Below, piece by piece: positions 1-15,052 of a DNA stretch of 64,000 bases. A model generated the notes under the pieces. The model saw nothing but the letters and a program-made list of their open reading frames with translations. It made no database searches and was not told where the DNA came from. Positions within the stretch are counted from its first letter, which is position 1; each line of letters opens with the position of its first letter. The translations under genes and the position numbers were made by a program. Origin of the DNA: Liolophura sinensis (taxonomy: Eukaryota > Mollusca > Polyplacophora > Chitonida > Chitonidae); contig NC_088306.1 in the NCBI RefSeq assembly GCF_032854445.1, positions 21,545,764-21,609,763 of the forward strand. Reading direction: 5' to 3'.

Positions 1-204
1 CATACATACATGACCACGCCCACACATCTTTACACACAAAGTGGTAAATAAGTGCTTTGGAGCGTCAAGGTAAACTTTTGCTCAGGTGTTAGAGACAACA
101 AAATAAACTCTATATTTTATAACTCTACGTGAAGTAGTTCTGTGTAAATAGTAATGGTAATGTCACCAATTTAACAGACAGACAGATGGACACACCTCAT
201 ACCA

Positions 205-280
205 TAATTTCGTCGTCATATGACTGAAAAATTTGTTAAGTACGACGTTAAACCCCAAGCACTCACTCACTCACTCATAC
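205..280 (+). mobile_element. SINE family 2, tail fragment
   Basis: CGTCGTCATATGACTGAAAA, TTAAGTACGACGTTAAACCC and CACTCACTCACTCACTCA; ends 76 bp from SHIP-like exon 9. Confidence 0.78.
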
Positions 281-355
281 CATAATTCAACCCAAAAGAT
301 GGAGCTATAAAATCACAACAATTTTCTAACAATGTAACATGTAACAGATACTCAC

Positions 356-638
356 TTTTGTCATGTGGAAATGTGTTACTGTCGTCTAGGACCTCCTTTG
401 ATGGTTTCACGGCAAACAGCTTCCCCGCTTGGATATCCACAGTCAGGGTCACCCTACCAGCCACTCGCCCGTGTTTGATTGCTTTGACCTCAAACGGCAT
501 CTTGGGAATTTCCAGGGTGCCTCGCTTGCATCGGGAGGACCACTTTTCACGCAGAAGGCTGCTGCAGTTCCCAGCCTCCTCTGAGGAAGGCTGTAAGTCC
601 TGCAGAGCACCCCCCATGTCCTTTACCACTACCTCGGC
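356..638 (-). CDS. SHIP-like exon 9, pre-phosphatase (PH-like) region
   Basis: A 283-bp exon. Its C-terminal half (EIPKMPFEVKAIKHGRVAGR, VTLTVDIQAGKLFAV, NTFPHDK) parallels the SHIP segment between the helical linker and the 5-phosphatase, with the same F-V and T-L-x-V-D pattern and a terminal T-F-x-H-D. Acceptor TTGTGTAG, donor GTGAGT, phase 1 at the end. The phosphatase exons would be left of the window. Confidence 0.75.
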
Positions 639-663
639 CTACACAACACAGTAACACAGCATA

Positions 664-701
<38 letters not shown>

Positions 702-3700
702 CTATTTACTAACTGAACAATATTTTACTTCCTGGTGAGAGGGAACTTGGCAGATGCCCCGGGAACTCCTGACTATCCGCAGGTTGCTGGAAGACTTTCA
801 CATGTGTGGCCAGAGAGAAAGCCAGCATGAGCTGGACTCAGACTTTTGGGTCATTGCACTGCACTAACACACTAACCATCAGGCCACAGAGGCGACCCAT
901 AACATGCAATATATTACTAAGGATGCCATGTTTTCACAGGCATTTATTTGTCAGAAACTTGACAGAAAAATCTATGCATGGATTAAAATGAAGTTTTGTG
1001 CACAGGTAGGCCTTGGCTCAAGTGATTTGGATGACAAGCAAAATTTTTTGAACGATGCTTTACCATTGCCTGATAGGACCCACATCCATGTTCTCCTGTG
1101 ACTTGTCATTGTGCTTACCAGAGTATTGTCCCTTTAATGTAACTCTTCATACGGCCACGGGTGGCTTGGCTGTAGTTGTGGGAATCTTTACATTTCTAGT
1201 TTCATTTGGTTGTGCTTATTCACTTATTTGATTTATTGTTTTTAATATATGCTCTAGAATTTTTCACTTCACATACAATGATGTTGGTCACATACAGTGA
1301 TGTTGGTCATATACAGTGATGTTGGTCATATACAGTGATGTTGGTCATATACAATGATGTTGGTCATATACAGTGATGTTGGTCATATACAGTGATGTTG
1401 GTCATATACAGTGATGTTGGTCATATACAATAGATATGCAATAGATAAATTGCTAAATTATTCCAGTCCACAATTTGTTCACAAATTTATTTTAAATGCT
1501 CTTTAATACCACCCCTTTCTAGGCATGTAACGATATGGTTCTGTCACGATACGATATGATAGGATACAGGAGTCGGGAGATGACACGTTCACAATACGTT
1601 TATGACACGCCCACTTTATACAGTGCCTTGTCTGGCCATTGGGCTGGAGAATAAATGATTATTCAATTTTACCTAGGTGAAGCCGTGCATATTTTATTAT
1701 TTGGTAGGTATGGTTACTGTAGAATGGAAAATAAAATCACATCACAGTCATTTCAATTTTATAAATGAAAACATAACTTCATTAATCTTATTTGAATCTC
1801 CAAAAATAAAACATAATCAAGTTTCTTTGGTTAAATTAAATAAATCTACCTGGGAATGAGTCATTCTTAATAAATAAAAAAAACATGGCACTACAATATG
1901 TGATAAATGAAATGAAACATATTACCTTATGAGTTTCAAGTCTTATGAATATCAATGAGTCTTCAGTATCAAATTACATTATCGGAAAAAAAGCAATCAA
2001 TTATTCCATGTTTCTCTTCAAAAAGATTAAATGGTCAACATGCACACTCTTCAGCTGTGCTCTCTGAGCACTAACCACATCACACACCGTAGAAAACACA
2101 CGCTCGTTAGGCACAGAAGTGCCTGGGGCCCCCAGGTAGGTTTTGGTGAGAGCAGCAAGCAGCAGATAACTCTGCTCATTGAATTTCCACCAAAGCAGAA
2201 TGTGGAGATCATGTGTGGAGATCGGTGACTCAGATTTGTACCTTGCCCCTTCATCAGTAGCGCAAGTATTGGAAGACTTCCCCGTTACCACTTTAGTTAC
2301 AAAAATGTCTCCAAAAAACATTTCCCATAGCAGTTTTTTTTTTTGCAGAGGGTTCGTACTTTTCTTCATCCTGGCATTCAAGGGACTTGTATTGTGGCCT
2401 TTCACAGAGTGAATATGGAACCTCACATGACAAGTCTGAATCAAATGGTAAGTGTGGAATCTCACATGGTAAGTCCAACAGAGTCTGCAGAGTGGAGGTT
2501 TCAGGATCTGTTTTAATAGCAATCTGAGCTGTGAATCAAATGGTAAGTGTGGAATCTCACATGGTAAGTCTGAGAGTCTGCAGAGTGGAGGTGTCAGGCT
2601 CTGTTTTTATAACAATCTGAGCTGTGAATCAAATGGTAAATGTGGAATCTCACATGGTAAGTCCAACAGAGTCTGCAGAGTGGAGGTTTCAGGCTCTGTT
2701 TTAATAGCAATCTGAGCTGTGAATCAAATGGTTAATGTGGAATCTCACATGGTAAGTCCGACAGAGTCTGCAGAGTGGAGGTTTCAGCATCTGTTTTAAT
2801 AGCAATCTGAGCTGTGAATCAAATGGTAAATGTGGAATCTCACATGGTAAGTCCGAGAGTCTGCAGAGTGGAGGTTTCAGCATCTGTTTTTAATAGCAAT
2901 CTGAGCTGTGAATCAAATGGTTAATGTGGAATCTCACATGGTAAGTCCGACAGAGTCTGCAGAGTGGAGGTTTCAGCATCTGTTTTAATAGCAATCTGAG
3001 CTGTGAATCAAATGGTAAATGTGGAATCTCACATGGTAAGTCCAACAGAGTCTGCAGAGTGGAGGTTTCAGCATCTGTTTTAATAGCAATCTGAGCTGTG
3101 AATCAAATGGTAAATGTGGAATCTCACATGGTAAGTCCGACAGAGTCTGCAGAGTGGAGGTGTCAGGATCTGTTTTAATAACAATCTGAGCTGTGAATCA
3201 AATGGTTAATGTGGAATCTCACATGGTAAGTCCGAGAGTCTGCAGAGTGGAGGTTTCAGCATCTGTTTTAATAGCAATCTGAGCTGTGAATCAAATGGTT
3301 AATGTGGAATCTCACATGGTAAGTCCGAGAGTCTGCAGAGTGGAGGTTTCAGCATCTGTTTTAATAGCTATCTGAGCTGTGAATCAAATGGTAAATGTGG
3401 AATCTCACATGGTAAGTCTGACAGAGTCTGCAGAGTGGAGGTTTCAGGATCTGTTTTTATAACAATCTGAGGTGTGAATCAAATGGTAAATGTGGAATCT
3501 CACATGGTAAGTCCGACAGAGTCTGCAGAGTGGAGGTTTCAGGCTCTGTTTTAATAGCAATTTGAGCTGTGAATCAAATGGTAAGTGTGGAATCTCACAT
3601 GGTAAGTCCAACAGAGTCTGCAGAGTGGAGGTTTCAGGTTCTGTTTTTATAACAATCTGAGGTGTGAATCAAATGGTAAATGTGGAATCTCACATGGTAA

Positions 3701-6700
3701 GTCCAACAGAGTCTGCAGAGTGGAGGTTTCAGGCTCTGTTTTAATAGCAATTTGAGCTCTGAATCAAATGGTAAGTGTGGAATCTCACATGGTAAGTCTG
3801 ACAGTCTGCAGAGTGGAGGTTTCAGGTTCTGTTTTTATAACAATCTGAGCTGTGAATCAAATGGTACATGTGGAATCTCACATGGTAAGTCCGACAGAGT
3901 CTGCAGAGTGGAGGCGTCAGGATCTGTTTTAATAACAATCTGAGCTGTGAATCAAATGGTAAATGTGGAATCTCACATGGTAAGTCCGAGAGTCTGCAGA
4001 GTGGAGGTTTCAGCATCTGTTTTAATAGCAATCTGAGCTGTGAATCAAATGGTTAATGTGGAATCTCACATGGTAAGTCCGACAGAGTCTGCAGAGTGGA
4101 GGTTTCAGGATCTGTTTTAATAACAATCTGAGCTGTGAATCAAATGGTAAATGTGGAATCTCACATGGTAAGTCCGAGAGTCTGCAGAGTGGAGGTTTCA
4201 GCATCTGTTTTAATAGCAATCTGAGCTGTGAATCAAATGGTAAATGTGGAATCTCACATGGTAAGTCCAACAGAGCCTGCAGAGTGGAGGTGTCAGGCTC
4301 TGTTTTAATAGCAATCTGAGCTGTGAATCAAATGGTAAATGTGGAATCTCACATGGTAAGTCCAACAGAGTCTGCAGAGTGGAGGTGTCAGGCTCTGTTT
4401 TAATAGCAATCTGAGCTGTGAATCAAATGGTTAATGTGGAATCTCACATGGTAAGTCCAACAGAGTCTGCAGAGTGGAGGTTTCAGGATCTGCTTTAATA
4501 GCAATCTGAGCTGTGAATCAAATGGTAAATGTGGAATCTCACATGGTAAGTCCGACAGAGTCTGCAGAGTGGAGGTTTCAGGATCTGCTTTAATAGCAAT
4601 CTGAGCTGTGAATCAAATGGTTAATGTGGAATCTCACATGGTAAGTCTGACAGAGTCTGCAGAGTGGAGGTTTCAGGCTCTGTTTTAATAGCAATTTGAG
4701 CTGTGAATCAAATGGTAAGTGTGGAATCTCACATGGTAAGTCCAACAGAGTCTGCAGAGTGGAGGTTTCAGGATCTGTTTTAATAGCAATCTAAGCTGTG
4801 AATCAAATGGTAAATGTGGAATCTCACATGGTAAGTCTGAGAGTCTGCAGAGTCGAGGTGTCAGGCTCAGCTTTAATAGCAATCTGAGCTGTATAAACAG
4901 CATCATGAAGTGCTGCAGCTTTTGTTCCTGTACTGTTGTACACATGGACCCATGTAACATCATCTTCCTGAGTCAACGAACGAAACCTCGGGTCTAAAGC
5001 TGAGCACAGCAGGAGGAAGTCTTGGATTTCATTACCAGTGTAGTGTTTTTTAATATCCTTCCTGACGGCAATTTTGATACTCTGTACAAAAGCAGAGTAT
5101 GTCTCTTCATCCACTGTCATGACTTTTGGTATGACCTGTTTTAACGGACCAATGAGTGACGCTGTAGGATGTCGCTGGCTGCACAGAAGTGTTGTGACTG
5201 CCTTGAGAGACTTTGTAACTCCCACGGCTTCCTCTGCCTAGTTCCCTATCATCCAATCACTTTTAATGAAGAGGGCTGTTATTGTGATTAAGCTTTCTGT
5301 GTCTCGTGATGTCCATCCATCAATGGTGATTGCTATGGCTGTGACTTTGTCTAATTCAGAAATAACTCTGTCTCTCACCTCTGAATACAAACAAGGGATC
5401 ACTTTTTTACTGAAGTGAGGGCGGGAGGTCCTGGTGTCTCTACAAGTCGAGGTTGGTCCTAGCTTTGAATGTAGCGTCTGTGCTAAAGAAAGTTGACATT
5501 TTGGTTTGACTCAGTGCGCAGTCTCCGCTGTTATATCAGGGTGGTGCCTCTTCAGGTGAGTAGACATATTTGTGATACGTCCCGTATATCTGCTAGCGAT
5601 TTTGCAAGTCTGACATATTGTTACCGAGCGGTTACCTGCTAGCAGATTTGTAATTCGATCCCTCGCATGGCTCAGGGCATCAAGTTCTGGACGCGATGCC
5701 ATTTTGGTTGTTGGTCTTTCAGGGAGACCAACAGCCTACTATGGGTCATTTGATTAGTTGTACTGCTGACCAAGAGCCAATTAGAGCAAGGCTTCGGGAA
5801 ACGGGCTGACTTCCGCCGGTAGCCGAAACACAGATTTAAACCTGGCAAACTAAAGATTTGTGAGTTCATTCACACCTTCGCATAATACCTTATACATAGA
5901 CGTTGCACGATTTATTGAGAATAAACCAACCATTATGAAATCTGTATCGTGATACGTGTTTTCGTGTATCCATAGGCATATCGTGGGACAACGAATCTCA
6001 ATTCACCGATATAGTCGTGTATCATTACATCCCTACATTTTCCCCCCAATGATACCAGTGGTATCCAGAATCTATACGCACGGTATTGAAAGATAAGCAC
6101 TTGACCATTTGACAAAACGTGCAGATCACTGTGTGGATTTTGTGCTCAATAATATTTCATTTATGCAGTCAGGTTTATATGAAAGGTAGAGCTTAAGAAG
6201 AGTAGAGCCTAAGAGGAGTAGAGCCTACTGCTCTTCACCACGTGACAAATCATCTAATTCAATAAAGCTGCAACTGGAGACCAATCTCCTGTGGCATGTT
6301 TGACGCTTTACCAGAGTTAACCACAAAAAGCTCAATAATTGTCTGTAAACACAGCTATTTGCCATTCAGAGGACATATCTTACACAAGTGTTCTTGTCTC
6401 AAACAATGTTGGCAAATCTATGGGTGTGATTTGAAGTTAAATTTTTATTTGTTTTATGACACACCTTGAAAAGGCCTACTTATCTGATGCATCAAAAAGC
6501 CACAGCAAACACAGCCAGATTTAACTTTTACTTTATTTCAAAATGTGCTTCTCTTGTAAAGGAAGGTTTATGCAAATTATGTCAAATTGAGTAGTATGCC
6601 ACTTGTTAATAGTAGTGTGTACTCACTTTTTGCTGCAGCTTTCTGATTTTCAAAGCACATCTTGACATTTTCCGCTCTATGATGGACAGAAGTGTGCTGT

Positions 6701-9700
6701 CACCTGCCTAGAATATCAAATAAAAACAATAATTACGTATTGTCACAATTGTCAAGGCCAATAAATTATGATTTTTGGGGAGCGGGGGGGAGGGGGGGGT
6801 GGTATACAGGAAAGCTAAATATATCATACATTAGCTGACAATAATTGTGGTTATACAGCACCACGGGCAGATTCCATAAAGCCATTTGTAACTTAAGTCA
6901 AAATTGATGACCTTGTCACAAAGGTTAGTTTCTGATATTGGAGGATGAAATTTTGACACAATTTACAGTTTATGAGGTGGTCAACGTATTGTATTCCATG
7001 GTCCTACCCTAAATGGAACAAAAGATAAACATCTTGTCTGACATTCATGTTTTCATGATCTTCCTGTTTTTCAAGGTTTTCAGACCATGAAAATACCCCA
7101 TTACTACTGTGCTAAGCTGTACAAAATGACAATGTCAGACATCTTTGTCACCTCAACAACATGCTCCTCCTCAGGTTTGCCAGAGAACAGCTCATAGCAG
7201 ACGTTTAGTTTGGACATGAATAAATCCAGCTCCCTGAAACACAAAACAGAGACTGTGTCAGTCTTTAATCAATCAATCTTTAATCAATCAAACACATCAT
7301 ACTATACATCTACATACTTTTGATTTACACTCACAGGTGCCAGTGAGGGAGCGGTAGATCCAAAGTCAATCCCGGGTCGAGGCACACAAGGAGGCACATT
7401 ACATTTACATGCACTCTAACGATTCCTTTGTCAACATATGACTGAAAAACCGTTAAGTATGATGTTAAACCCCAAACACTCACTCACTCACTCACTCAGA
7501 TGGCAGAGACACAGTCAACCAAATTAGGGTGTAGAGAGAATACCGTTGTGAATATACAGGATTCCTTTCAGAAATGCTCTTCAATGTGCATTTTAATCCA
7601 GCTTAATTCCTCAACCATTACTGCGACCAATATTTTGGAACATTCCGAGAGGACTATGGGATGTACACAAATAATTTACCCAGGTTTATGAAGCTCGCAG
7701 TGACACAAAAAAGCATCGCTTACATAGTAACTATGCATAAAGTTTATTGAAAAAAAAGTGCTTTAGATGTTGAAACGGTTGAACACTTACAGTACATACA
7801 TATGTAATTTGATTTATTTTATTTCTTTATTTGATTGGTGTTTTACGGTGTACTCAAGAATATTTCACTTATTTGACGGTGGCCAGCATTATGGTGGGGG
7901 GAAACCCGGCAGAGCCCATGGGAAACCCACGACCATCCGCTGGTTGCTGGCAGACCTTCCCACGTACGGTATGTAATTTGAGAACTTCACTGTGATTCAA
8001 TTTGGTTATCCAGAACATAATATGGGATTCTGCTAAATACAGATCCATTCTGCTAAATTCAATTTGATCATGGCAGTGGATGAAGAACATGATTCCCCAT
8101 GCAATACTTAAAGCATTCAGTACCCTGATGCCATTGGGAAGGAATTCCCACCAAAAAAAACGTTTTTAAACAGCAATGATTTGCACTGAATGGCAGTCTG
8201 TCAACACAAAATCTATTCCTACTGAATGTGAATTGATTCGAATTGCATAAAACCACATAGATTTGGTGAGCTACCATCATAATAACTGAGCCATCATATT
8301 TTAATGCTCCAATTACTAATCCAATTACAAATCCATTTTAATGTTCCAATTAAAACATTTTAATGTTCATTTCCAAAATTCTTTTATTTTTACAATTAGA
8401 AATTAATTCCACAATTTGACGACAAAGGAGTCCTTAAGGCGCATGTACATGTAATGTGCCTCCTTGTTGTAGGACGGATTTCCACCACTCTTTTATCTAG
8501 TGCAGCTTCACTGAGATGACCTGCCAAAGGCAAGTAAGCCGCCCAGCCTGAGCCATTATACTGATACGGGTCAACCAGTCGTTGCCCTATCCCCTTAACA
8601 CTGAACGCCAAGTGAGGAAGTTACAACTTCCTCTTTTAGGGAAAATATTATCATATTATCTGTGAAATATATGACAATATGTCCATGAGCCAGCAAGGGC
8701 CCTCCAAGGAATAACACCTGTTATTGAAATGTTATAGAATTAAACTCTGTGTTCTTACTTTTGAAAGCTGGCTGCTGCCGTAGCTATGATCCCATCCAGG
8801 TGCTTTAGTGACCCCTGACCATTGGGGTCATTCAATAATTGAGCGTCTTTGTAAACTTCACTGTCAACATAATGTCTAATACTGGTAATGAACTCTCCAT
8901 CCAATCTGTCAAAAAACAGTCAAATTTTATTTATTTCATTAATATTGTACAATGCTCTAAAAAAGACGGTATTTCACCTGGCTTGTTTTGTAAAAATGCA
9001 CTTGTGTAAGTACATAAAGACCTTAAAACGATATCTTTGATGCCAACATATCAGTTTGATTAAGAAATTAATTAACTTAAACTCTTTAAGTGGTCCTTTT
9101 AGGTGGATCCATCAATCAGTAACAAGCAAATGCACTGTTTGAAAAATGTTATACTTAGATTGAAAGATGAACATCTGAACTATTTAACCATGACCTCACA
9201 CTTGTTTATGCTGTCATGAGTGAAAGAAGGTCACTGGGGAAAACGAAAGTGAAAGTAAACAAGGTGATGCATGTATATGCCCTACCTTGACAAGTCAAGC
9301 TGTGAGAAATGATGAAGAAGTTTTTCTTTGGCAAGGACTGACTGTGACTTAGCCACAGCCGCTGTGTGAACTTCTGAGGACTGGTTGTGGCCCGACCGCG
9401 GAACTTCAAAGTCCTCCTCATCATCTGAAATTCATCAAAACTAACGATAAGCTTACATGTACATGTATGACAGGCTTAGTGCTGCGCAGCCACTGTAGTT
9501 CACAGAAATGTCTTGAAATGTATTGGTGACAGGTTTCTGGGTAATTACTAGTATGTTGCATAAGCACACTGACACCACAGTGCATATTTACAGCTCCATA
9601 AAATATTACATTTCGTGCTGAAACATTCTTCCAGCAGATGATTTTATTTATTTATTTAATTGATAGGTGTTTTAGGCCGTACTCAAGAATATTTCACTTA

Positions 9701-12700
9701 TACGACAGCGGCCAGAATTATGGTGAGAGGAAACCATGCAGTGCCTGGGGGGAAACCCACGACAATCTGCAGGTTGCTAGCAGACCTTCCCACGTATGGT
9801 CCAGCAGATGATCATCCTGCCTACCAAACAAACCTCAGAACGCATCTGTAAGATGGATAAATCTCTAAGAATATGGCCAAAGTGGGTAGCTTTGTAATGG
9901 ACAAAACTCAAATACAGTACTTTACAGTGAGCTTTGTTTATTTATATACGTATCTAATTGGGGTTTACGTTGTACTGAAGAATATTTCACTTATACAACC
10001 CAAGCCAGCATCATGGTAGGGGGAAACCAGGGAAAGTCCGGGAGAAACCACGACCATCTGCAGGTTGCTGACAGACCTTCCCATGAAGGATGAGTTGGAA
10101 TTGAACCCAAAGTGACCGCACAGTGAGCTTTGTGTCATAACAGACACCAATCATGAACCATCACTGACATCCCAAGTCCTTGACCAATTTCCAAAGTAAC
10201 ATTCAATATAAGCCACAGCTTTTTATGATGCCGGAAAGGTGCAAAGTACGTTCAAGGTGCTTAAATTTAATAAGTTACTTCAAAAGTTGTCAGTAAACCC
10301 CAAAAACAGTGTTGTCAATCAAAAACATGTAATTCTTTGATGGAGTATAAATGTAGATGCAACATGCACAAAAACATAGATGATAGGACGGAAATGTGCT
10401 GCCAGCTGGATGCGACTTCAACATCTTACCGGATTCACGGTCTCCCTCCTCTAGACCCTCAGCTTCCACGGCTGTTTTTAGTGCACAGGCAAGGCCATTT
10501 TTCTCCCCACGCTGGAGGTATTCTGTCACAAGCTGGATAAGATCTGAGAACTTCGGGCCACTGACCCCTGCCTCTGACTGTACAGAAATGAAGAACAAGT
10601 GAAATTTTTGTATTTATTTTTAAATTTAAAAAAATTTACACGCAACTCATATAATGCAGTAACGGTAATATTGTTATTAAGGACTACACTTAAGAATTCC
10701 GCACAGATTACAGTCCTGAAAATTGGCCGAGACCACTCTGGGTTTTGAATCAGCGACCTACGAGCCAGACACCAAATCTCCAGCAACACTCAATGGCTGG
10801 GATATCTAAGAGCATGTTAAGCACAACATAAACCCAAATTCAACAAATCAAATGCATTACAAACAGATGGCCAATGTTGAGTTATGCTATGCTAGTTTGT
10901 TTTATCAACTTGTCAAAATGTTTTCATAAACACATAGGAAAATCAAAATAATGACATGAATTAATTACTGTGTATTTAAAGTCTTACAATCAGAATGTAA
11001 AACAATCTAGACCACTCGACCAACAGGCCTTCCACAAAAACGGAAGGCATCCGATTGTAGGTAGGTTTTACTGTCTCAATTAATTTCCAGCACAAGAACC
11101 TGTAGTAGATCCTTGAGACAATGTAATCCCCAATAACAATAACGTTACCTAGATCCACTTTCTACACATCTTAGGCAGATTCCTTTACATGCATATATCT
11201 GACTTAAGCCAAAAATTAAAACCTCTTTTACAATGTTTATTATTTTTTTTTTTGGTATGGAAGTTGAAATTTTGACACATTTATCTTAAGATAACAATTA
11301 TTATTAAACTTTTAAATATAAGGTTCCAAAAATATGCTTTTAAATCATATTTCAAATTTTGACTTAAGTTAGAATCGGCCCCACATCTACCAATTTGGTG
11401 TTTCAGAATATTTGACTAGCTCCTCACTGTTATGACCTTGACAAAAATTGATTGACTGACTGACTGACAAACTGACTGACTGGTGATTGTTGCCGTGCTA
11501 ATGAATTTTTTCACTTATATGATGGCAGTCATGTTTACGGGTGGAGGAACACAGAGTGCCCAAAAATAAAAACAAACTCAGATATGGTAGCAAGGCTACC
11601 GAAAAGCTTGCCTGTAGGAGACAAATAAACGGAAATCTCGAGCTCAATACATGAAGTACTGAAATCGTGAAGTTGGTAATTTACAGTAATCAATATGCAC
11701 ACTGAGCACCAGCGATGGAACATCCCTCTTGTGTCACTGTGCTTGATATATGCATGTAAAACATCAGGTTAATACATGGTCCACTTATTGAGATACCATC
11801 GTTAATATTTTGTTTAACTTTGAATCTAATACACTAAGTCAGGAATTTGGTAATTTATAGTATTTATTACGCACACACCATATCAATGATGGAACATTCC
11901 ATTATGTTCTTGTGCTCAGCCTCTACATGTATCCAAACCCTGAACTCAACGAATCCAGTAAGTTTGGCGATAATACACCTAACGTTTTGTTCAACATTAA
12001 TTTTAATATACAATATACAAGTCAGGAATTCATTAATTTATGGTATTTATGTACACACCGAATCAGTGATGGAATATCCCCCTTATGTTCTTGTGCTCCA
12101 CATGTGTGCAAAACTTGATCTCAATATGTGCATCTCTTTTTAAGATACCACTCCTAACATCCTGTTTAAGACTACTTTCACTATTATTGGACGCTGATGC
12201 TAACACGCATGCTCATGGTACGAGGTAAGCTACATGTACACCTGTATTTGTATAGGTAAGCTAAAAATGAGGTCAAATGTGATTGTAAGGTGTGAAATGT
12301 ATAAGATATCAACACTGTTCCTAAACAACACAGAAACAAGTACTATACAAGGAATCATATTGAAACTGGTCCTAACAGCAAAGACTCGATTTGATGTCAA
12401 TAATTTCATTTTGATCTCATGTAAGTGAATAAATGACCACATATGTCAATCCCTGTAATGTACATTTCTATTCTTCAGAAAAAATATATTCTTTCCAAAT
12501 TTTCTCTTATGTTGCCTTGGCTACCAAAAATTGAAACCTTTTGATACATTAATACCATCATTTCTTACAAAAACATTACAGAAAGTCACAATACCAAGAC
12601 GAACACTGTGCTGTTAAATTTAAGATAATTTTAAGCATAATCTAAACCCAAACCAGGCAAATTCAAAACAAATTCAGCAACTCAAATGTATTTCACAGAG

Positions 12701-15012
12701 GTGGTCAATGTACAGTTATGCTATGCTACTGTACAGTTTGTTTTATCAACTTTCCAAAATGTATCATAAACATGTAAGAAAATCACAATAATGACATGAG
12801 TTAATTGGTGCTTTTCAGTCTTTATATTAGAATCTATTCATCAGGGCGTACAACGATTTCATAGCAAGTAATTTTTCCAGTACTTTAAGCAATAATTACA
12901 GCAGTACCAATCAATATTTCATCCAGTTACATGACCCTATCATATTGCTAAATGTTAAAATAACTCTATTTAATGCCTCTAAACCCATATATATCCGTGT
13001 TGAATACATAGAAGTGCGTGTATTTCATAATTTTGTGAATGTTATACAACAATTTGAGATTGTGTTTGATTTACAGTAAATCAGCATTGCTTTATCTTAA
13101 CAAAATCTTACTTTACATGATGAAAGAATGTTTCACTTGACAGTTTTTGCCCTAAAAATTTGCTGGAAAACATAACTGCATTTTTAGAAAGAAATAAAGG
13201 TGAATAAGTTCATAACTCTGACAAATGCATTTTTTCACTTGAATTTTTAGGGCAAATACAACACGCAATATAATCCTGAAAGATAACAATGGCTGACAAA
13301 CTGCACATGTACAAGGCATGCAGATGAGGTACCTTTTATTCAAAGAAGCGGCGGTGATTAAAACAGCCAACACTTGTTCTACCAGGAAATGACGGCCTAT
13401 AATTGGTTATAATGAGGAGCTAAGGGAAAAACAGGGATGTTTTGTGTGAACGAGTAGATCTACTTACAGCGACCGTAAGCTTGCCATCTCCAGTAGGCAG
13501 GATCCTGTACTGGTGAACCCGGCCCTTGTACCTGTAATTAGCACAGGTAAAAATACACACATGTAACACCATTGATAGTAACTGGCCAAGAAAACATGAC
13601 TTGGCAGTCATTACAAGGCCCTTGAAGTCTATAATAAACATTATGACAAAAGATCACTCATACATACATATTAATACAACCCTAATTTCTCAACCTTTTT
13701 GGTGTATGAAAGAGCAACTTTCACTGCAATCTATGTACATTTTAAGTTGATTTTGAAGCCAAAACTACACTGGTTAGATTGGTCAATTTCAGTACTACAC
13801 AAAGAGTGTAATTTTATTAGTCTACACAGAATAATGCCTTTACAATATGCTTGAAACATGCGAAAAGGTTGAAAAATTCCAGTATTTGGGACACACAACT
13901 AAGAAAAAATCCCACAAATCTACAAAAAAAAAAAAACCCATAAGCACTAAAAATACAGGGTTATACAGGTTAGCCATTTCAGAAGGTAATTATGCCATAA
14001 TGATTTGATGTTAGTCTTCGATGTGGTAATGAGTTAAAGAATTCCAAGTACATGTTTAAAATAAATCATTTTAAATACAATAAAGCAAGCTATTCAGATG
14101 AGGATAAATTATTTCCATATTCAAAAAAAATCTAATAAAATCAGTTTTCATTTTCTTACATTAACTTGGACATTTTATTTCATTGTCTTAGATTAAACCT
14201 TTTGAGCAATAAACCATGTAGATGTAAGCATGTATGTGTACCTGTCGGCTTCCATGCCTGGGGCTAGTATAGACTGTGAAACAGTTAATTGCTCTTGATT
14301 TGCCTACCATTTATCCAAGTGAACATACATTTACTCTAATGAAATTCAGCTGAGCTTTTCATTTAAAATATGTGGTTTACTTAAATTTGATGACTTGCTC
14401 TTTGCTGAGGCTTAAGATGTAAACTTAAAACACAAAACAAAGATGTAAAATACATGTACTGTATATAATGACATTATATATCGTCACTGATAAATTGCTC
14501 ATTTTGTCTGAACCTTAAAAGTTCTATTCAGTCTTACAAAGGCTTTTTAAGGTTTGTTTGGACGGTATAATGATATTCTACCTAAAAATGTAACATCATT
14601 TATTTATTTGATTGGTCAGCATTATGGAATATATTATGGGAAAACCCACCACCATCCGCAGGTTGTTGACAGCCCTTCCCACATACCACGATGTCACCAG
14701 AAAGGAAACCAGCATAAGCTAGACTTGAACTCACAGCGACCCCACTGATGAGAGGCTCATGAGTCAATATGCTGTACTACCACGCTGACCTCTAGCACAT
14801 GCAAGCCCCAAAAACTAAGTTCCAACTCCAAAATTTATATTTTACAACATTTATTAGCCTCTGAAAAGGCTCTTTTTGGGGACAAAAAGTAACAATGTCT
14901 TTAAATAAAAGTGAAAATCTAGACCTCACATGTGGAAAAGTTTGTCATTTACTTGTTCTGTCCCTGAAAATGACAGCAGATGTCAAAGGGGTGAAATTTG
15001 CCATGGTCTGTG

Positions 15013-15052
<40 letters not shown>

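Larger units (their letters stand above)
1520..6035 (-). mobile_element. Defective hAT transposon (ZBED type) with internal minisatellite
   Basis: The ends are inverted repeats: TAGGCATGTAACGATA at 1520-1535 and its counterpart TAGGGATGTAATGATA ending at 6035. Minus-strand pieces of a hAT transposase are present in order. A BED zinc finger is at 5511-5702 (CQTC and HLKRHH). The catalytic-Asp segment is at about 5240-5420 (ITIDGWTSRDTESLITIT), the LDPRFRSL region at 4870-5225 and the C-terminal dimerisation domain at 2001-2190 (NERVFST). Stops, frame changes, loss of the part between the Asp segment and LDPRF, and a 2.4-kb array make it inactive. An 8-bp target duplication was not found. Confidence 0.85.

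Noticed and set aside
2400-4890. CRISPR-like regular repeats
   Set aside because: The repeats are contiguous with no unique spacers and the genome is eukaryotic; it is a minisatellite.
1520-6035. 8-bp target-site duplication of the hAT element
   Set aside because: The bases next to the ends (CCCCTTTC and CATTTTCC) do not match convincingly.
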